A DNA stretch of 64,000 bases, taken from contig NZ_VIUE01000001.1 in the NCBI RefSeq assembly GCF_007828215.1, positions 62,001-126,000 on the forward strand. Reading direction: 5' to 3'. This DNA is from Pseudomonas sp. SJZ074 (GTDB lineage Bacteria > Pseudomonadota > Gammaproteobacteria > Pseudomonadales > Pseudomonadaceae). Numbering within the stretch: position 1 is the stretch's first letter; every line of letters starts with the position of its first letter. Positions 46,333 through 57,195 of this stretch are shown here, one piece after another. A program made the translations under genes and the position numbers. The notes under the pieces are model-generated. The model was not told the origin of the DNA, did not search any database, and saw only the letters and a list, made by a program, of their open reading frames with translations.

Positions 46333-46735
46333 TTCGAAACTCCTGCGTCTAGGGGTTCTTTTATAACCCAGCCCTTTTGCATTAGGAAATGTTTCGCACT
46401 CACCAACAGACAGGCGAATCATTGAGCGACAGGTCATAAAGCGACCACCTGTCATGCCAGGTCCGTCCCGACTGATTGCCAAGCCGCGCAACGCCAGTGT
46501 ACAAATGGGTCGCTGCTGTCAGGAAACCGGCCTCAAACATGTCATCACAGTCTGGTGGTGACCCCGCTGAAATCCCCAAAACCGTAGCCCTATTGGTAAG
46601 ACGCGACATTTAATGTCAATATCGCGCCTTCCCCTATTTTCGTCGCCCCCGTGCGGCTTTTGCCGCAGGTCTCGCCCGTTTTTCCTTAAACAAGGCTTTG
46701 AGTATCTGCGGTCCGTTACAAAAAGGTAGTCAATC
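46333..46735. other. Divergent intergenic region upstream of argF
   Basis: About 400 bases containing the divergent promoters and the ArgR-type site listed separately. No further gene was supported. Confidence 0.55.
46593..46628 (-). promoter_or_regulatory. ArgR operator candidate upstream of argF
   Basis: On the minus strand TGTCGCGTCTTACCAA is an exact TGTCGC-N8-AA half-site. A degenerate half-site (AGGCGC) lies 21 bases away in the same orientation, as in the argG operator. Confidence 0.62.
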
Positions 46736-47656
46736 ATGAGCGCAAGGCACTTTCTCTCCCTGATGGATCTCACGCCCGATGAGTTGCTCGGCGTGATCCG
46801 TCGAGGCGTGGAGCTCAAAGACCTGCGTAACCGCGGCGTACTGTTCGAGCCCCTGAAGAACCGCGTACTGGGCATGATCTTCGAAAAATCATCGACCCGT
46901 ACCCGTATTTCGTTCGAAGCCGGCATGATCCAGCTCGGCGGCCAGGCGATCTTCCTGTCGCCCCGCGATACCCAGCTGGGCCGTGGCGAGCCGATCGGCG
47001 ATTGCGCCATCGTCATGTCGAGCATGCTCGACGTGGTGATGATCCGCACCTTTGCCCACAACACCCTGACCGAATTCGCCGCACATTCCCGTGTGCCGGT
47101 GATCAATGGCTTGTCCGATGACCTGCACCCCTGCCAGTTGCTGGCCGACATGCAGACGTTCCTGGAACACCGTGGCTCGATTCAGGGCAAGACCGTGGCC
47201 TGGGTCGGCGATGGCAACAACATGTGCAACAGCTATATAGAAGCGGCAATGCAATTCGACTTTCAGTTGCGCATCGCCTGCCCCGAGGGCTACGACCCCA
47301 ACGCCGAGCTGGTCGCCAAGGCCGGGGACCGGGTGACCATCGTCCGTGATCCGAAACTGGCCGTAGCCGGCGCACATCTGGTGAGCACCGACGTCTGGAC
47401 CTCCATGGGCCAGGAAGAAGAAACCGCCAGGCGTCTCGAGCTGTTCGCACCGCTGCAGGTCAACCGGGCCCTGCTCGACCTGGCGGACGCCGACGTGCTG
47501 TTCATGCATTGCCTGCCGGCCCACCGTGGCGAGGAAATCAGCTTCGACCTGCTGGACGACCCACGCTCGGTCGCTTGGGACCAGGCCGAGAATCGTCTGC
47601 ATGCGCAAAAAGCCCTGCTCGAATTCCTTGTCGAGCCAGCGTATCACCACGCATGA
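46736..47656 (+). CDS. argF: Anabolic ornithine carbamoyltransferase
   Basis: 306-residue enzyme making citrulline from ornithine and carbamoyl phosphate. Carbamoyl-phosphate site [13 protein letters not shown] (about 50-62), HPCQLLAD (about 133), ornithine-binding segment [11 protein letters not shown] and the [11 protein letters not shown] motif with its catalytic Cys. Length matches the anabolic ArgF. The stop overlaps the ATP-binding gene start (ATGA). Confidence 0.97.
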   Translation: MSARHFLSLMDLTPDELLGVIRRGVELKDLRNRGVLFEPLKNRVLGMIFEKSSTRTRISFEAGMIQLGGQAIFLSPRDTQLGRGEPIGDCAIVMSSMLDVVMIRTFAHNTLTEFAAHSRVPVINGLSDDLHPCQLLADMQTFLEHRGSIQGKTVAWVGDGNNMCNSYIEAAMQFDFQLRIACPEGYDPNAELVAKAGDRVTIVRDPKLAVAGAHLVSTDVWTSMGQEEETARRLELFAPLQVNRALLDLADADVLFMHCLPAHRGEEISFDLLDDPRSVAWDQAENRLHAQKALLEFLVEPAYHHA

Positions 47657-48762
47657 GTCATTCCCTGCTGTTGAACCTGCAGAACCTGGCCTGCGGTTAC
47701 CAGGATCAGCGAGTCGTGCAGAATCTCAACCTGCACCTCAATGCCGGCGACATCGGTTGCCTGCTCGGCTCGTCCGGGTGTGGCAAGACCACGACACTGC
47801 GGGCCATCGCCGGCTTCGAGCCGGTACATGAAGGTGAAATCCAGCTGGCCGGAGAAACCCTTTCCCGCGCCGGCTTCACCCTGGCTCCGGAAAAACGCCG
47901 TATCGGCATGGTGTTCCAGGACTACGCACTATTCCCCCACCTGAGCGTGGCCGAGAACATCGCCTTCGGCATCCGCAAGCATCCGGCCAAGGATCGCGTG
48001 GTGGAAGAGCTGCTGGAGCTGGTCAACCTGAAGAACCTGGGCAAACGCTTTCCCCACGAACTGTCCGGCGGCCAGCAACAGCGGGTGGCGCTGGCCCGTG
48101 CGCTGGCGCCGGAGCCACAGCTGCTGTTGCTCGATGAGCCGTTCTCCAATCTCGACGGCGAGCTGCGTCGCAAACTCAGCCATGAGGTGCGGGACATCCT
48201 CAAGACACGCGGCACCAGCGCCATTCTGGTCACCCATGACCAGGAAGAAGCCTTCGCCGTGAGTGACCATGTCGGCGTGTTCAAAGAGGGCCGGCTGGAG
48301 CAGTGGGACACGCCCTACAACCTCTACCACGAGCCGTTGACGCCCTACGTCGCCAGTTTCATCGGCCAGGGCTATTTCATCCGTGGCCGGCTCGAAAGCC
48401 CGGAATCGGTGCAGACCGAACTGGGTATCCTGCGTGGCAACCGGGCCTACACCTGGCCCGTCGGCGGCGCGGTGGACGTGCTGCTGCGGCCGGACGATAT
48501 TGTCTATGCGCCGGACAGCCCACTCACCGCCCGGATCGTCGGCAAGACGTTCCTGGGTGCTTCGACCTTGTACCGCCTGCAATTGCCGACGGGAGCGCAG
48601 CTGGAATCGATTTTCCCGAGTCATGCTGATCATCAGGTCGGCGCCAATGTCGGTATCCGCGTGTTGGCTGAACACCTGGTGCTGTTCCAGGCCTCGGGCA
48701 GCATGGCCGCGCAGATACCGGCGGTGGAAAGTGGGGTGCGGCGGTACAGCACGGCTCATTGA
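47653..48762 (+). CDS. ABC transporter ATP-binding protein (iron/spermidine type), orphan
   Basis: 369-residue ATPase of the FbpC/PotA subfamily: Walker [16 protein letters not shown]-loop [11 protein letters not shown], signature [15 protein letters not shown], Walker [13 protein letters not shown], switch His THDQEE, then a C-terminal TOBE-type regulatory domain ([12 protein letters not shown]). The ATG at 47653 overlaps argF's stop. No permease or binding protein gene is adjacent, so its transporter must be encoded elsewhere or it acts alone. The same argF-ABC pair occurs in P. aeruginosa (PA3537-3538). Confidence 0.9.
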   Translation: MSHSLLLNLQNLACGYQDQRVVQNLNLHLNAGDIGCLLGSSGCGKTTTLRAIAGFEPVHEGEIQLAGETLSRAGFTLAPEKRRIGMVFQDYALFPHLSVAENIAFGIRKHPAKDRVVEELLELVNLKNLGKRFPHELSGGQQQRVALARALAPEPQLLLLDEPFSNLDGELRRKLSHEVRDILKTRGTSAILVTHDQEEAFAVSDHVGVFKEGRLEQWDTPYNLYHEPLTPYVASFIGQGYFIRGRLESPESVQTELGILRGNRAYTWPVGGAVDVLLRPDDIVYAPDSPLTARIVGKTFLGASTLYRLQLPTGAQLESIFPSHADHQVGANVGIRVLAEHLVLFQASGSMAAQIPAVESGVRRYSTAH

Positions 48763-48842
48763 GCCTGGCCCGAGCCGCCTTCTCTCCACGGTGCTCGGAT
48801 CTTTGATTGCAGGAGCAACTGTCTTATCTTTGCCGCCGTCCA

Positions 48843-48860
48843 TCGCGAGCAGGCTCGCGA
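48843..48860. repeat. Truncated REP half-element
   Basis: TCGCGAGCAGGCTCGCGA is a perfect palindrome corresponding to the loop half of the GTGGGAGCG-family REP; no partner copy is found nearby. Confidence 0.6.
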
Positions 48861-48896
48861 TAGCGGCCTGACTCTCCCTGACGTACTCAGTTCAAC

Positions 48897-49679
48897 TCAG
48901 CCCAGCAACAACGTCCCACTGGCCACTAGCATCGCATCCCCGCCAATTTTCACCCGCTCCCCCTCCAGCCGGCAGAACAACGCCCCACCCCTGGTCGAGC
49001 ACTGATAGGCCGTCAGTCCCAGCTTGTTCAGGCGCTTGGACCAGTACGGAACCAGGCTGCAATGGGTCGATCCGGTCACTGGGTCCTCGTTGATACCAAT
49101 CGCTGGCGCAAAGAAACGCGAAACAAAGTCATGCCGGCTACCCGGCGCGGTCACGATAGCACCGGGCCACGGCAGTTTGGCCAGGGCCGCCATATCCGGT
49201 TTGCAATCGAGCACCGCTTGCTCCGACTCCAGCACCACCATCAGTACATTGGATGACAGGACGTCCACCGCCTCGACACCGAGGGCATTCTGCACGGCCA
49301 GGGAGGCGCCCAGTTCGCTGGGCACCATGGCCGGGAAATCCAACCACAACCGGTCACCTTCGCGACTGACGCTCAAGGGGCCGGACTTGCAGATAAAATC
49401 CAACCGCTCGGCAGTCTCGTGGTAGACCTCGAACAGCACATGGGCGCTGGCCAGCGTGGCGTGTCCGCATAACGGGACTTCGGTGGTGGGGGTGAACCAG
49501 CGGATGTGCCAATACTGGCCTTCGCGGACCAGGAACGCGGTTTCGGCCAGGTTGTGTTCGGCGGCGATCTTGTGCATCAAGTCATCGGCCAGCCAGGTAT
49601 CGAGCCTATAGACTATCGCCGGGTTGCCGCCAAACGGTCGGTCGCTGAACGCATCGACTTGATGAAACGCAAGCTGCAT
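48897..49679 (-). CDS. PhzF-family isomerase/epimerase
   Basis: 260-residue cytoplasmic protein of the PhzF/DapF-fold family. N-terminus QLAFHQVDAFSDRPFGGNPAIVY and EHNLAETAFLV (conserved Glu of the family, about 46) are diagnostic; the central IRWFTPTTEVPLCGHATLASAHVLFE follows, with conserved Asp/His. The function of most family members outside phenazine clusters is unknown. No phenazine genes are nearby. Confidence 0.9.
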   Translation of the reverse strand: MQLAFHQVDAFSDRPFGGNPAIVYRLDTWLADDLMHKIAAEHNLAETAFLVREGQYWHIRWFTPTTEVPLCGHATLASAHVLFEVYHETAERLDFICKSGPLSVSREGDRLWLDFPAMVPSELGASLAVQNALGVEAVDVLSSNVLMVVLESEQAVLDCKPDMAALAKLPWPGAIVTAPGSRHDFVSRFFAPAIGINEDPVTGSTHCSLVPYWSKRLNKLGLTAYQCSTRGGALFCRLEGERVKIGGDAMLVASGTLLLG

Positions 49680-49792
49680 GGCCTTCTCCTTGTAGGATCC
49701 TTGTTATAGAGGCGCGAGCATGTAGCGCCTTGAGCCGTCACGCCAGTGACAGATCAAGTGAATTTTCACCCTACAGCGTAGCCCGCAAGAGA

Positions 49793-50263
49793 TCAGACAC
49801 GGCCGATATCAGCGAACGCCGCCCCGGTATGCTCGGCCAGTACCCCTGGCGCCAGTTCCACCTCCAACCCCCGCCGCCCCGCACTGACATAGATGCTGGC
49901 AAAGGGCCGGGCGGAATTGTCGATGAAGGTACGCAAGCGCTTCTTCTGCCCCAACGGGCTGATACCGCCCAGCAGATAACCCGTGGAGCGTTGTGCGGCC
50001 GCCGGGTCGGCCATCTCGACTTTTTTCACCCTGGCGGCATGGGCCAGCGCCTTAAGATCCAGGCTGCCGACCACCGGCACCACCGCCACCAGCAACTCGC
50101 CTTTTTCGCTGGAAGCCAGCAATGTCTTGAACACCTGCGCCGGATCCAGCCCCAGTTTTTCCGCAGCCTCCAGGCCATAGGAGGCGGCCTTGGGGTCGTG
50201 TTCGTAGCTGTGGACACGATGCTCGGCGCGCACCTTTTTAAGCAGATCCAATGCGGGGGTCAT
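49793..50263 (-). CDS. ybaK: Cys-tRNA(Pro) deacylase YbaK/EbsC
   Basis: 156-residue trans-editing hydrolase that removes Cys from mischarged tRNA-Pro. TPALDLLKK start, [50 protein letters not shown] with the catalytic Lys region, and [15 protein letters not shown] are typical. Transcribed divergently from glpK. Confidence 0.93.
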   Translation of the reverse strand: MTPALDLLKKVRAEHRVHSYEHDPKAASYGLEAAEKLGLDPAQVFKTLLASSEKGELLVAVVPVVGSLDLKALAHAARVKKVEMADPAAAQRSTGYLLGGISPLGQKKRLRTFIDNSARPFASIYVSAGRRGLEVELAPGVLAEHTGAAFADIGRV

Positions 50264-50344
50264 GACCGCTCCTGAAGAAATCAGAAAAGAGTGGGCCGGG
50301 ATTCTAAGTCATACTTCACGAATAGTTGAAAATATGACCGAAGG

Positions 50345-51964
<1,620 letters not shown>

Positions 51965-52058
51965 CCTGAAACCGGCATGAGAAAGGACTGAAACTGGTCG
52001 GGAGTGGATTCCTGCGGCATCATGGGCAAATTTTGCATGGCAGCCCAAAGGAAGCCCC

Positions 52059-52814
52059 ATGAATCTGCCTCCCCGTCAGCAGCAAATCCTCGAACTGGTC
52101 CGTGAACGCGGCTATGTCAGCATCGAGGAAATGGCTCAGGTGTTCGTCGTCACCCCGCAAACCATCCGCCGCGATATCAATCAGCTGGCCGAGATGAACC
52201 TGCTGCGTCGCTACCATGGTGGCGCCGCCTACGATTCGAGCGTTGAAAACACCGCCTACGCCATGCGCGCCGATCAGATGCGCGATGAGAAACAACGCAT
52301 CGCCGAAGCCATCGCCGCGCAGATCCCCGATCATGCGTCGCTGTTCATCAACATCGGCACCACCACCGAATCCATCGCCCGGGCGCTGCTCAACCACAAT
52401 CAGCTGAAAATCATCACCAACAACCTGCACGTGGCTTCGATCCTCAGCGCCAAGGACGACTTCGAAGTGCTGATCGCCGGCGGCAACGTGCGCCGCGACG
52501 GCGGCGTGGTTGGCCAGGCCAGCGTCGATTTCATCAACCAGTTCAAGGTCGACTTCGCCCTGGTAGGTATCAGCGGCATCGACGAAGACGGCAGCCTGCT
52601 GGACTTCGATTACCAGGAAGTGCGCGTCTCCCAGGCAATCATCGCCAATGCCCGGCAAGTCCTGCTGGCGGCGGATTCCAGCAAGTTCGGGCGCAACGCC
52701 ATGGTCCGCCTGGGGCCCATCAGCCTGATCGATTGCCTGGTCACCGACCAGCAACCGGTGCCGGCCTTGGTGCAGTTGCTGAACCAGCACAAAATTCGGT
52801 TGGAGGTGGTTTGA
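52059..52814 (+). CDS. glpR: GlpR glycerol-3-phosphate regulon repressor
   Basis: 251-residue DeoR-family repressor: N-terminal winged helix-turn-helix ([35 protein letters not shown], about 6-40) and a C-terminal sugar-phosphate-sensing domain ([29 protein letters not shown]). Between glpK and glpD, as in other Pseudomonas, so glycerol 3-phosphate likely relieves repression of both. Confidence 0.94.
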   Translation: MNLPPRQQQILELVRERGYVSIEEMAQVFVVTPQTIRRDINQLAEMNLLRRYHGGAAYDSSVENTAYAMRADQMRDEKQRIAEAIAAQIPDHASLFINIGTTTESIARALLNHNQLKIITNNLHVASILSAKDDFEVLIAGGNVRRDGGVVGQASVDFINQFKVDFALVGISGIDEDGSLLDFDYQEVRVSQAIIANARQVLLAADSSKFGRNAMVRLGPISLIDCLVTDQQPVPALVQLLNQHKIRLEVV

Positions 52815-53036
52815 CTGCCATCCATCCGTCCAGCGTTTCGGGCTTTAAAATTCTGCTAGCTTGAAAAATAGCCAAGCGGTCGAATACCAGATTTGCTGAC
52901 AGACCATGACGTTGGGTTTGTGCCTTCTCAATCCTGCGTTCGTTTGGGCACCCGCTCCGCACCAGCCGAGCGGGCACTGACCAAATGACCACGGCACGTA
53001 GTAGCTGCCATGACTTGAGTGTGTGGAGTTACTACT

Positions 53037-53762
53037 ATGACCGATTTGCCAAAAGACCTGCGTTACCTTCCTGGTGCCGATGTACTGGATCTTCCGATGG
53101 TCATGGAGCTTTCGCCAGAAAGTGGAAATCTCGATTTGCCCTCGGTTGCCGAGTCAGGAGCCGTTGTCCGCATAGCGGTCTATCCGGGTATGACTACAAA
53201 CGATACTGTCCAGCTTTCATGGCTGGGCGGAAACGAGGCGAGCAGCTATTACGCAAAGTCGTCGGTACGGGATCCCGAGCGGTTTCTCGATTTCGTTGTA
53301 CCGAAGAGTGTTCTGCGCGCAGACCCTGGGACGCCTCCGGGAACAAACTTTGCCCATCCAGATGTCAGCTATCAGGTTTTTCCAGCCTCTGGGGAAAACA
53401 AGGAATCAGCAGTCAACTCCTTGTATTTCCATCGAAGCGAAATCTCACCGAACCCACCCCCGGAAGTTCCGGCTGCCACCGGAGGTCTGTTCGATCCTGA
53501 CAAAATCCCCGACCCCGGACTCACAATTATTTTTCCCAGGTTCGTTGTACTGTGGGCTAGATGGACAAGCTACGGACGCGACGGCAGGGTGATGTATAGG
53601 GAGCGATTCGGCGTAGGAGATGACCTTTCTGTGGTTATCTTTCGCCCGGTCCTGAACCTGACCGAGGATGGCGGCGAGGTACGCATCGTCTATTACACCG
53701 GGAATGATGAAAATATCCTTGGGACATCTCTTCCAGCCGTGCTGAAAGTCACGCGCGATTGA
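53037..53762 (+). CDS. Ig-like module protein inserted between glpR and glpD
   Basis: 241-residue protein of unknown function. Segment LDLPSVAESGAVVRIAVYPGM with NDTVQLSWLGG resembles the module VEEALGNSLDPVDA...VVVRYDDMLPTDLLSVTWAG of the frameshifted gene at 4801-7103. A second, more diverged module is in the C-terminal half (VGDDLSVVIFRPVLNLTEDGGEVRIVYYTGND). The start ATG at 53037 has GGAG upstream. No signal peptide. Base composition looks lower in G+C than neighbours. It interrupts the conserved glpR-glpD spacing, suggesting insertion. Confidence 0.62.
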   Translation: MTDLPKDLRYLPGADVLDLPMVMELSPESGNLDLPSVAESGAVVRIAVYPGMTTNDTVQLSWLGGNEASSYYAKSSVRDPERFLDFVVPKSVLRADPGTPPGTNFAHPDVSYQVFPASGENKESAVNSLYFHRSEISPNPPPEVPAATGGLFDPDKIPDPGLTIIFPRFVVLWARWTSYGRDGRVMYRERFGVGDDLSVVIFRPVLNLTEDGGEVRIVYYTGNDENILGTSLPAVLKVTRD

Positions 53763-54110
53763 AATCTAAAGTATATCGGCGGCACGTTTTCAACGTCGCC
53801 GATGCCAACACCCAAGCCCTCCTCAACCCTACGTTTGCCCCGTTACGAGGCGCCCACACGCTCAATGTAAGTCAGTTAAGCCATCACTCGTGGGAGCAAA
53901 GCTTGCTCCCACGAGCTCTGCGGCGCCTCCCCCTGGTTGACCGACATTACCTGCGCCCTAATTTTTTTCGAAAATTTTCCTTTCAGTTTCCTTTGATCAG
54001 TATTTTCAATCGAAGCCCACTGGCTGCCGGCGTCTTTATGGGCTAATATTTTCGCAAATGAACATTTATGTTCGAATTCAAATATTGCGAACAGAACCCG
54101 AGGCCAGCCG
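53763..54110. other. Intergenic region upstream of glpD
   Basis: Holds a compact palindrome (listed), an AT-rich stretch around TTTTTTTCGAAAATTTTCC at 53963, and an inverted pair TGTTCG (54069) and CGAACA (54089), with a 14-base spacer, just before glpD. The last resembles half-sites of the E. coli GlpR operator but is spaced differently. Confidence 0.4.
53887..53915. repeat. Compact GTGGGAGCA palindrome
   Basis: CTCGTGGGAGCAA and TTGCTCCCACGAG form a perfect hairpin around AGC; a REP-derived short element. Confidence 0.7.
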
Positions 54111-55649
54111 ATGCCCACCTCCACGTTGCCTACGCCCCCAATTGCCGAAATCTACGACCTTGCCGTCATTGGCGGTGGTATCAATGGCGTAGGGATTGCC
54201 GCGGACGCTGCCGGTCGCGGTCTTTCGGTGTTCCTTTGCGAAAAGGACGACCTGGCCAGCCACACCTCCTCGGCCAGCAGCAAGCTGATCCACGGCGGGC
54301 TGCGCTACCTCGAACATTACGAATTCCGCCTGGTGCGTGAAGCATTGGCCGAGCGCGAGGTGTTGCTGACCAAGGCCCCACACATCGTCAAGCAGATGCG
54401 CTTCGTATTGCCTCACCGTCCGCACCTGCGCCCGGCCTGGATGATCCGTGCCGGCCTGTTCCTTTACGATCACCTGGGCAAGCGTGAACAACTCGCCGGT
54501 TCCAAGAGCTTGAAATTCGGTGCCGACAGCGCGCTGAAAAGCGAAATCACCAAGGGCTTCGAATACTCCGATTGCTGGGTCGACGACGCTCGGCTGGTAG
54601 TGCTCAACGCCATGGCGGCGAGGGAAAAAGGCGCGCACGTCCACACCCGTACCCGCTGCGTGAACGCTCGCCGCAGCAATGGACTGTGGCATTTGCACCT
54701 GGAACGCGCCGACGGCAGCCTGTTTTCCATCCGCGCCAAGGCCCTGGTGAATGCGGCCGGCCCGTGGGTCGCCAAGTTCATTCGCGATGACCTGAAGATG
54801 GAATCCCCCTATGGCATTCGCCTGATCCAGGGTAGCCACGTGATCGTGCCGAAACTCTACGAAGGCGAACACGCGCATATCCTTCAGAACGAAGACCAGC
54901 GCATCGTGTTCACCATTCCTTACCTGAACCAGTTCACCCTGATCGGCACCACCGACCGCGAATACACCGGCGATCCGGCCAAAGTGGCGATTACCGACGG
55001 CGAAACCGATTACCTGTTGAATGTGGTCAACGCCCACTTCAAGAAACAGATCAGCCGTGACGACATTCTGCACAGTTATTCCGGTGTACGTCCGTTGTGC
55101 AACGACGAGTCCGACAACCCATCGGCCGTGACCCGGGACTACACCCTGGCACTCTCCGGCGTCGGCGTAGAGGCGCCCTTGCTGTCGGTGTTCGGCGGCA
55201 AGCTGACCACCTACCGCAAACTGGCCGAATCGGCCATGGCGCAACTGGCCCCCTATTTCACCCAGATACAGCCGAGCTGGACCGCCGACGCCCCGCTGCC
55301 CGGCGGCGAGAACATGACCACCCCGCAGGCGCTCTGCTCGGCAATTCGCGATAAGTTCGACTGGGTACCGACCGCCCTCGCGCGCCGTTGGGCCACGACC
55401 TATGGCAGCCGTACCTGGCGCATGCTTGAAGGCGTGCACAATCTGAGCGACCTGGGGGAGTTGATCGGTGCCGACCTCTATACCCGGGAAGTCGACTACC
55501 TGTGCAGTGACGAATGGGCCGTCGATGCCCGGGACATTCTGTGGCGCCGCAGCAAATTGGGCTTGTTCACCACTCCGGCCGAACAGGAGAAGCTGCAGCA
55601 ATACCTGGATAAAGTTGCCCACAACCGCCGCAAGATCGAAGCGGCCTGA
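54111..55649 (+). CDS. glpD: Aerobic glycerol-3-phosphate dehydrogenase
   Basis: 512-residue FAD-dependent membrane-associated dehydrogenase feeding electrons to ubiquinone. FAD Rossmann motif DLAVIGGGINGVGIAADAAGRG at about residues 16-37, HTSSASSKLIHGGLRYLEHYEF, FTIPYLNQFTLIGTTDREY and the C-terminal LGLFTTPAEQEKLQQYL. Forms the glp regulon with glpK and glpR. Confidence 0.96.
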   Translation: MPTSTLPTPPIAEIYDLAVIGGGINGVGIAADAAGRGLSVFLCEKDDLASHTSSASSKLIHGGLRYLEHYEFRLVREALAEREVLLTKAPHIVKQMRFVLPHRPHLRPAWMIRAGLFLYDHLGKREQLAGSKSLKFGADSALKSEITKGFEYSDCWVDDARLVVLNAMAAREKGAHVHTRTRCVNARRSNGLWHLHLERADGSLFSIRAKALVNAAGPWVAKFIRDDLKMESPYGIRLIQGSHVIVPKLYEGEHAHILQNEDQRIVFTIPYLNQFTLIGTTDREYTGDPAKVAITDGETDYLLNVVNAHFKKQISRDDILHSYSGVRPLCNDESDNPSAVTRDYTLALSGVGVEAPLLSVFGGKLTTYRKLAESAMAQLAPYFTQIQPSWTADAPLPGGENMTTPQALCSAIRDKFDWVPTALARRWATTYGSRTWRMLEGVHNLSDLGELIGADLYTREVDYLCSDEWAVDARDILWRRSKLGLFTTPAEQEKLQQYLDKVAHNRRKIEAA

Positions 55650-55666
55650 TCGATACCCCGCCCCCC

Positions 55667-55703
55667 AAAGCCCCTGGATCCAGCGATTCAGGGGCTTTTT
55701 TCA
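55667..55703 (+). terminator. glpD intrinsic terminator
   Basis: AAAGCCCCTG pairs with CAGGGGCTTT around a 12-base loop, followed by a T run. Confidence 0.88.
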
Positions 55704-55727
55704 TTCTGGCATACACCGCATATCCCC

Positions 55728-55815
55728 TGTAGGAGCGGGCTTGCGCGCGAAAAGGGCAGCACATCCAGCATCAAAGTGGCTGACCTACCGCTTTCGCGAG
55801 CAAGCCCGCTCCCAC
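55728..55815. repeat. REPIN-like inverted repeat, GTGGGAGCG family
   Basis: TGTAGGAGCGGGCTTGCGCG faces TTTCGCGAGCAAGCCCGCTC. Left arm has changed bases compared with other copies. Confidence 0.78.
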
Positions 55816-55838
55816 TGGATTGAGACGGGCCCAAGCCA

Positions 55839-55883
55839 TTCGGTTTTCCGAACACGACCCGACGGTCGGTTCGGCTAACCGGA
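55839..55883. promoter_or_regulatory. Two AauR-type operator sites upstream of aatJ
   Basis: TTCGGTTTTCCGAA (55839-55852) is a perfect TTCGG-N4-CCGAA, the AauR motif as I recall it. TTCGGCTAACCGGA (55870-55883) is a near copy. Centres are 31 bases apart, about three helical turns, and lie 100-140 bases upstream of the sigma-54 start region. Confidence 0.8.
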
Positions 55884-55959
55884 TAATTTGCCCACAAAAA
55901 ACCTGAAACAAAACATTAATACCCATATAAAACAATAAGTTAGTACTAACGTCCTGGCC

Positions 55960-55975
55960 TGGCACGGGTCATGCT
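55960..55975 (+). promoter_or_regulatory. Sigma-54 promoter of the aat operon
   Basis: TGGCACGGGTCATGCT fits TGGCAC-N5-TTGCW (-24/-12) with the invariant GG and GC at the right spacing. Transcription would start near 55987, giving a leader of about 100 bases before aatJ. Confidence 0.82.
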
Positions 55976-56088
55976 CTACACTCGTGGAGACGAATGCCCG
56001 GGCGCCAACACAACAGGAGCAACCGGACATTCGAAGTACTCAGGGCCGAACCGGCTGAAATAAAAAAAACAATGTCGAGGAAACATCG

Positions 56089-57003
56089 ATGCGTATCGTT
56101 CCCCATCTCCTGGGCGCAGCCGTTGCTGTCGCTCTGATCAGCACCCCAGCTTTCGCCGCCGAACTGACCGGCACGCTGAAAAAGATCAAAGAGTCCGGCG
56201 TCATCACGCTTGGCCATCGCGACGCTTCCATTCCGTTCTCCTACATCGCGGACGCTTCCGGCAAACCGGTCGGCTACTCCCACGACATTCAGCTGAAAGT
56301 CGTCGAAGCCCTGAAAAAAGACCTGGACATGCCCAACCTGCAGGTCAAGTACAACCTGGTCACCTCGCAAACCCGTATCCCCCTGGTACAGAACGGCACC
56401 GTGGACCTGGAATGCGGCTCCACCACCAACAACGTCGAGCGTCAGCAACAGGTTGACTTCTCCGTCGGCATCTTCGAGATCGGCACCCGCCTGCTCTCCA
56501 AGAAAGATTCCAAGTACAAGGATTTCGACGACCTGAAAGGCAAGAACGTCGTGACCACCGCCGGCACCACTTCCGAGCGCCTGCTCAAGGCCATGAACGC
56601 CGACAAGCAGATGGGCATGAACGTCATCTCCGCCAAAGACCACGGCGAATCCTTCCAGATGCTGGAATCGGGTCGTGCCGTCGCGTTCATGATGGACGAC
56701 GCCCTGCTGGCTGGCGAAGCGGCCAAGGCCAAGAAAGCCGATGACTGGGCCGTCACCGGTACGCCACAGTCCTACGAAATCTACGGCTGCATGATGCGCA
56801 AAGGCGACGAGCCGTTCAAAAAGGCGGTGGACGACGCCATCAAGGCCACCTACGCGTCGGGCGAGATCAACAAGATCTACGACAAGTGGTTCACCCAGCC
56901 GATCCCACCGAAAAACCTGAACCTGAACTTCCCGATGAGCGACGAGCTCAAGGCACTGATCGCCAATCCGACCGACAAAGCGGCTGACGACAAGAAGTCC
57001 TGA
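56089..57003 (+). CDS. aatJ: Glutamate/aspartate ABC transporter periplasmic binding protein
   Basis: 304-residue binding protein (signal peptide to about residue 22, cleavage after STPAFA) of the SBP family 3. ITLGHRDASIPFSYIAD, LVTSQTRIPLVQNGTVDLECG, and IYGCMMRKGDEPF are GltI/AatJ signatures. It captures acidic amino acids and hands them to the AatQM permease. It leads the operon and has a hairpin after it, fitting higher expression than the membrane subunits. Confidence 0.93.
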   Translation: MRIVPHLLGAAVAVALISTPAFAAELTGTLKKIKESGVITLGHRDASIPFSYIADASGKPVGYSHDIQLKVVEALKKDLDMPNLQVKYNLVTSQTRIPLVQNGTVDLECGSTTNNVERQQQVDFSVGIFEIGTRLLSKKDSKYKDFDDLKGKNVVTTAGTTSERLLKAMNADKQMGMNVISAKDHGESFQMLESGRAVAFMMDDALLAGEAAKAKKADDWAVTGTPQSYEIYGCMMRKGDEPFKKAVDDAIKATYASGEINKIYDKWFTQPIPPKNLNLNFPMSDELKALIANPTDKAADDKKS

Positions 57004-57023
57004 TTTTTCTGACTAACCTTATC

Positions 57024-57052
57024 TCCTGAAGGGGCCCGGCCCTTTCAGGGGA
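57024..57052 (+). terminator. Hairpin between aatJ and aatQ
   Basis: CTCCTGAAGGGGC pairs with CCCTTTCAGGGG around CCGG with small mismatches. It has no T tract. It probably stabilises aatJ mRNA or partly attenuates. Confidence 0.55.
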
Positions 57053-57195
57053 TGGTCACTCCCAGCTGACAATAAGGAAACACTCGAACCGGTGGCTGTC
57101 GAGCCGGTCGCGTGTGCCTGGCCTTCAAGGCCGGGCGGGAACGGAGCTTCCCCAGACGGGCATCTGTACATCGAACGATCTGAGGGGAGACCCTA

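Noticed and set aside
54069..54094. E. coli-type GlpR operator before glpD
   Set aside because: Half-sites TGTTCG and CGAACA are present but their spacing is too wide for the known operator, and the Pseudomonas consensus is not certain to me.
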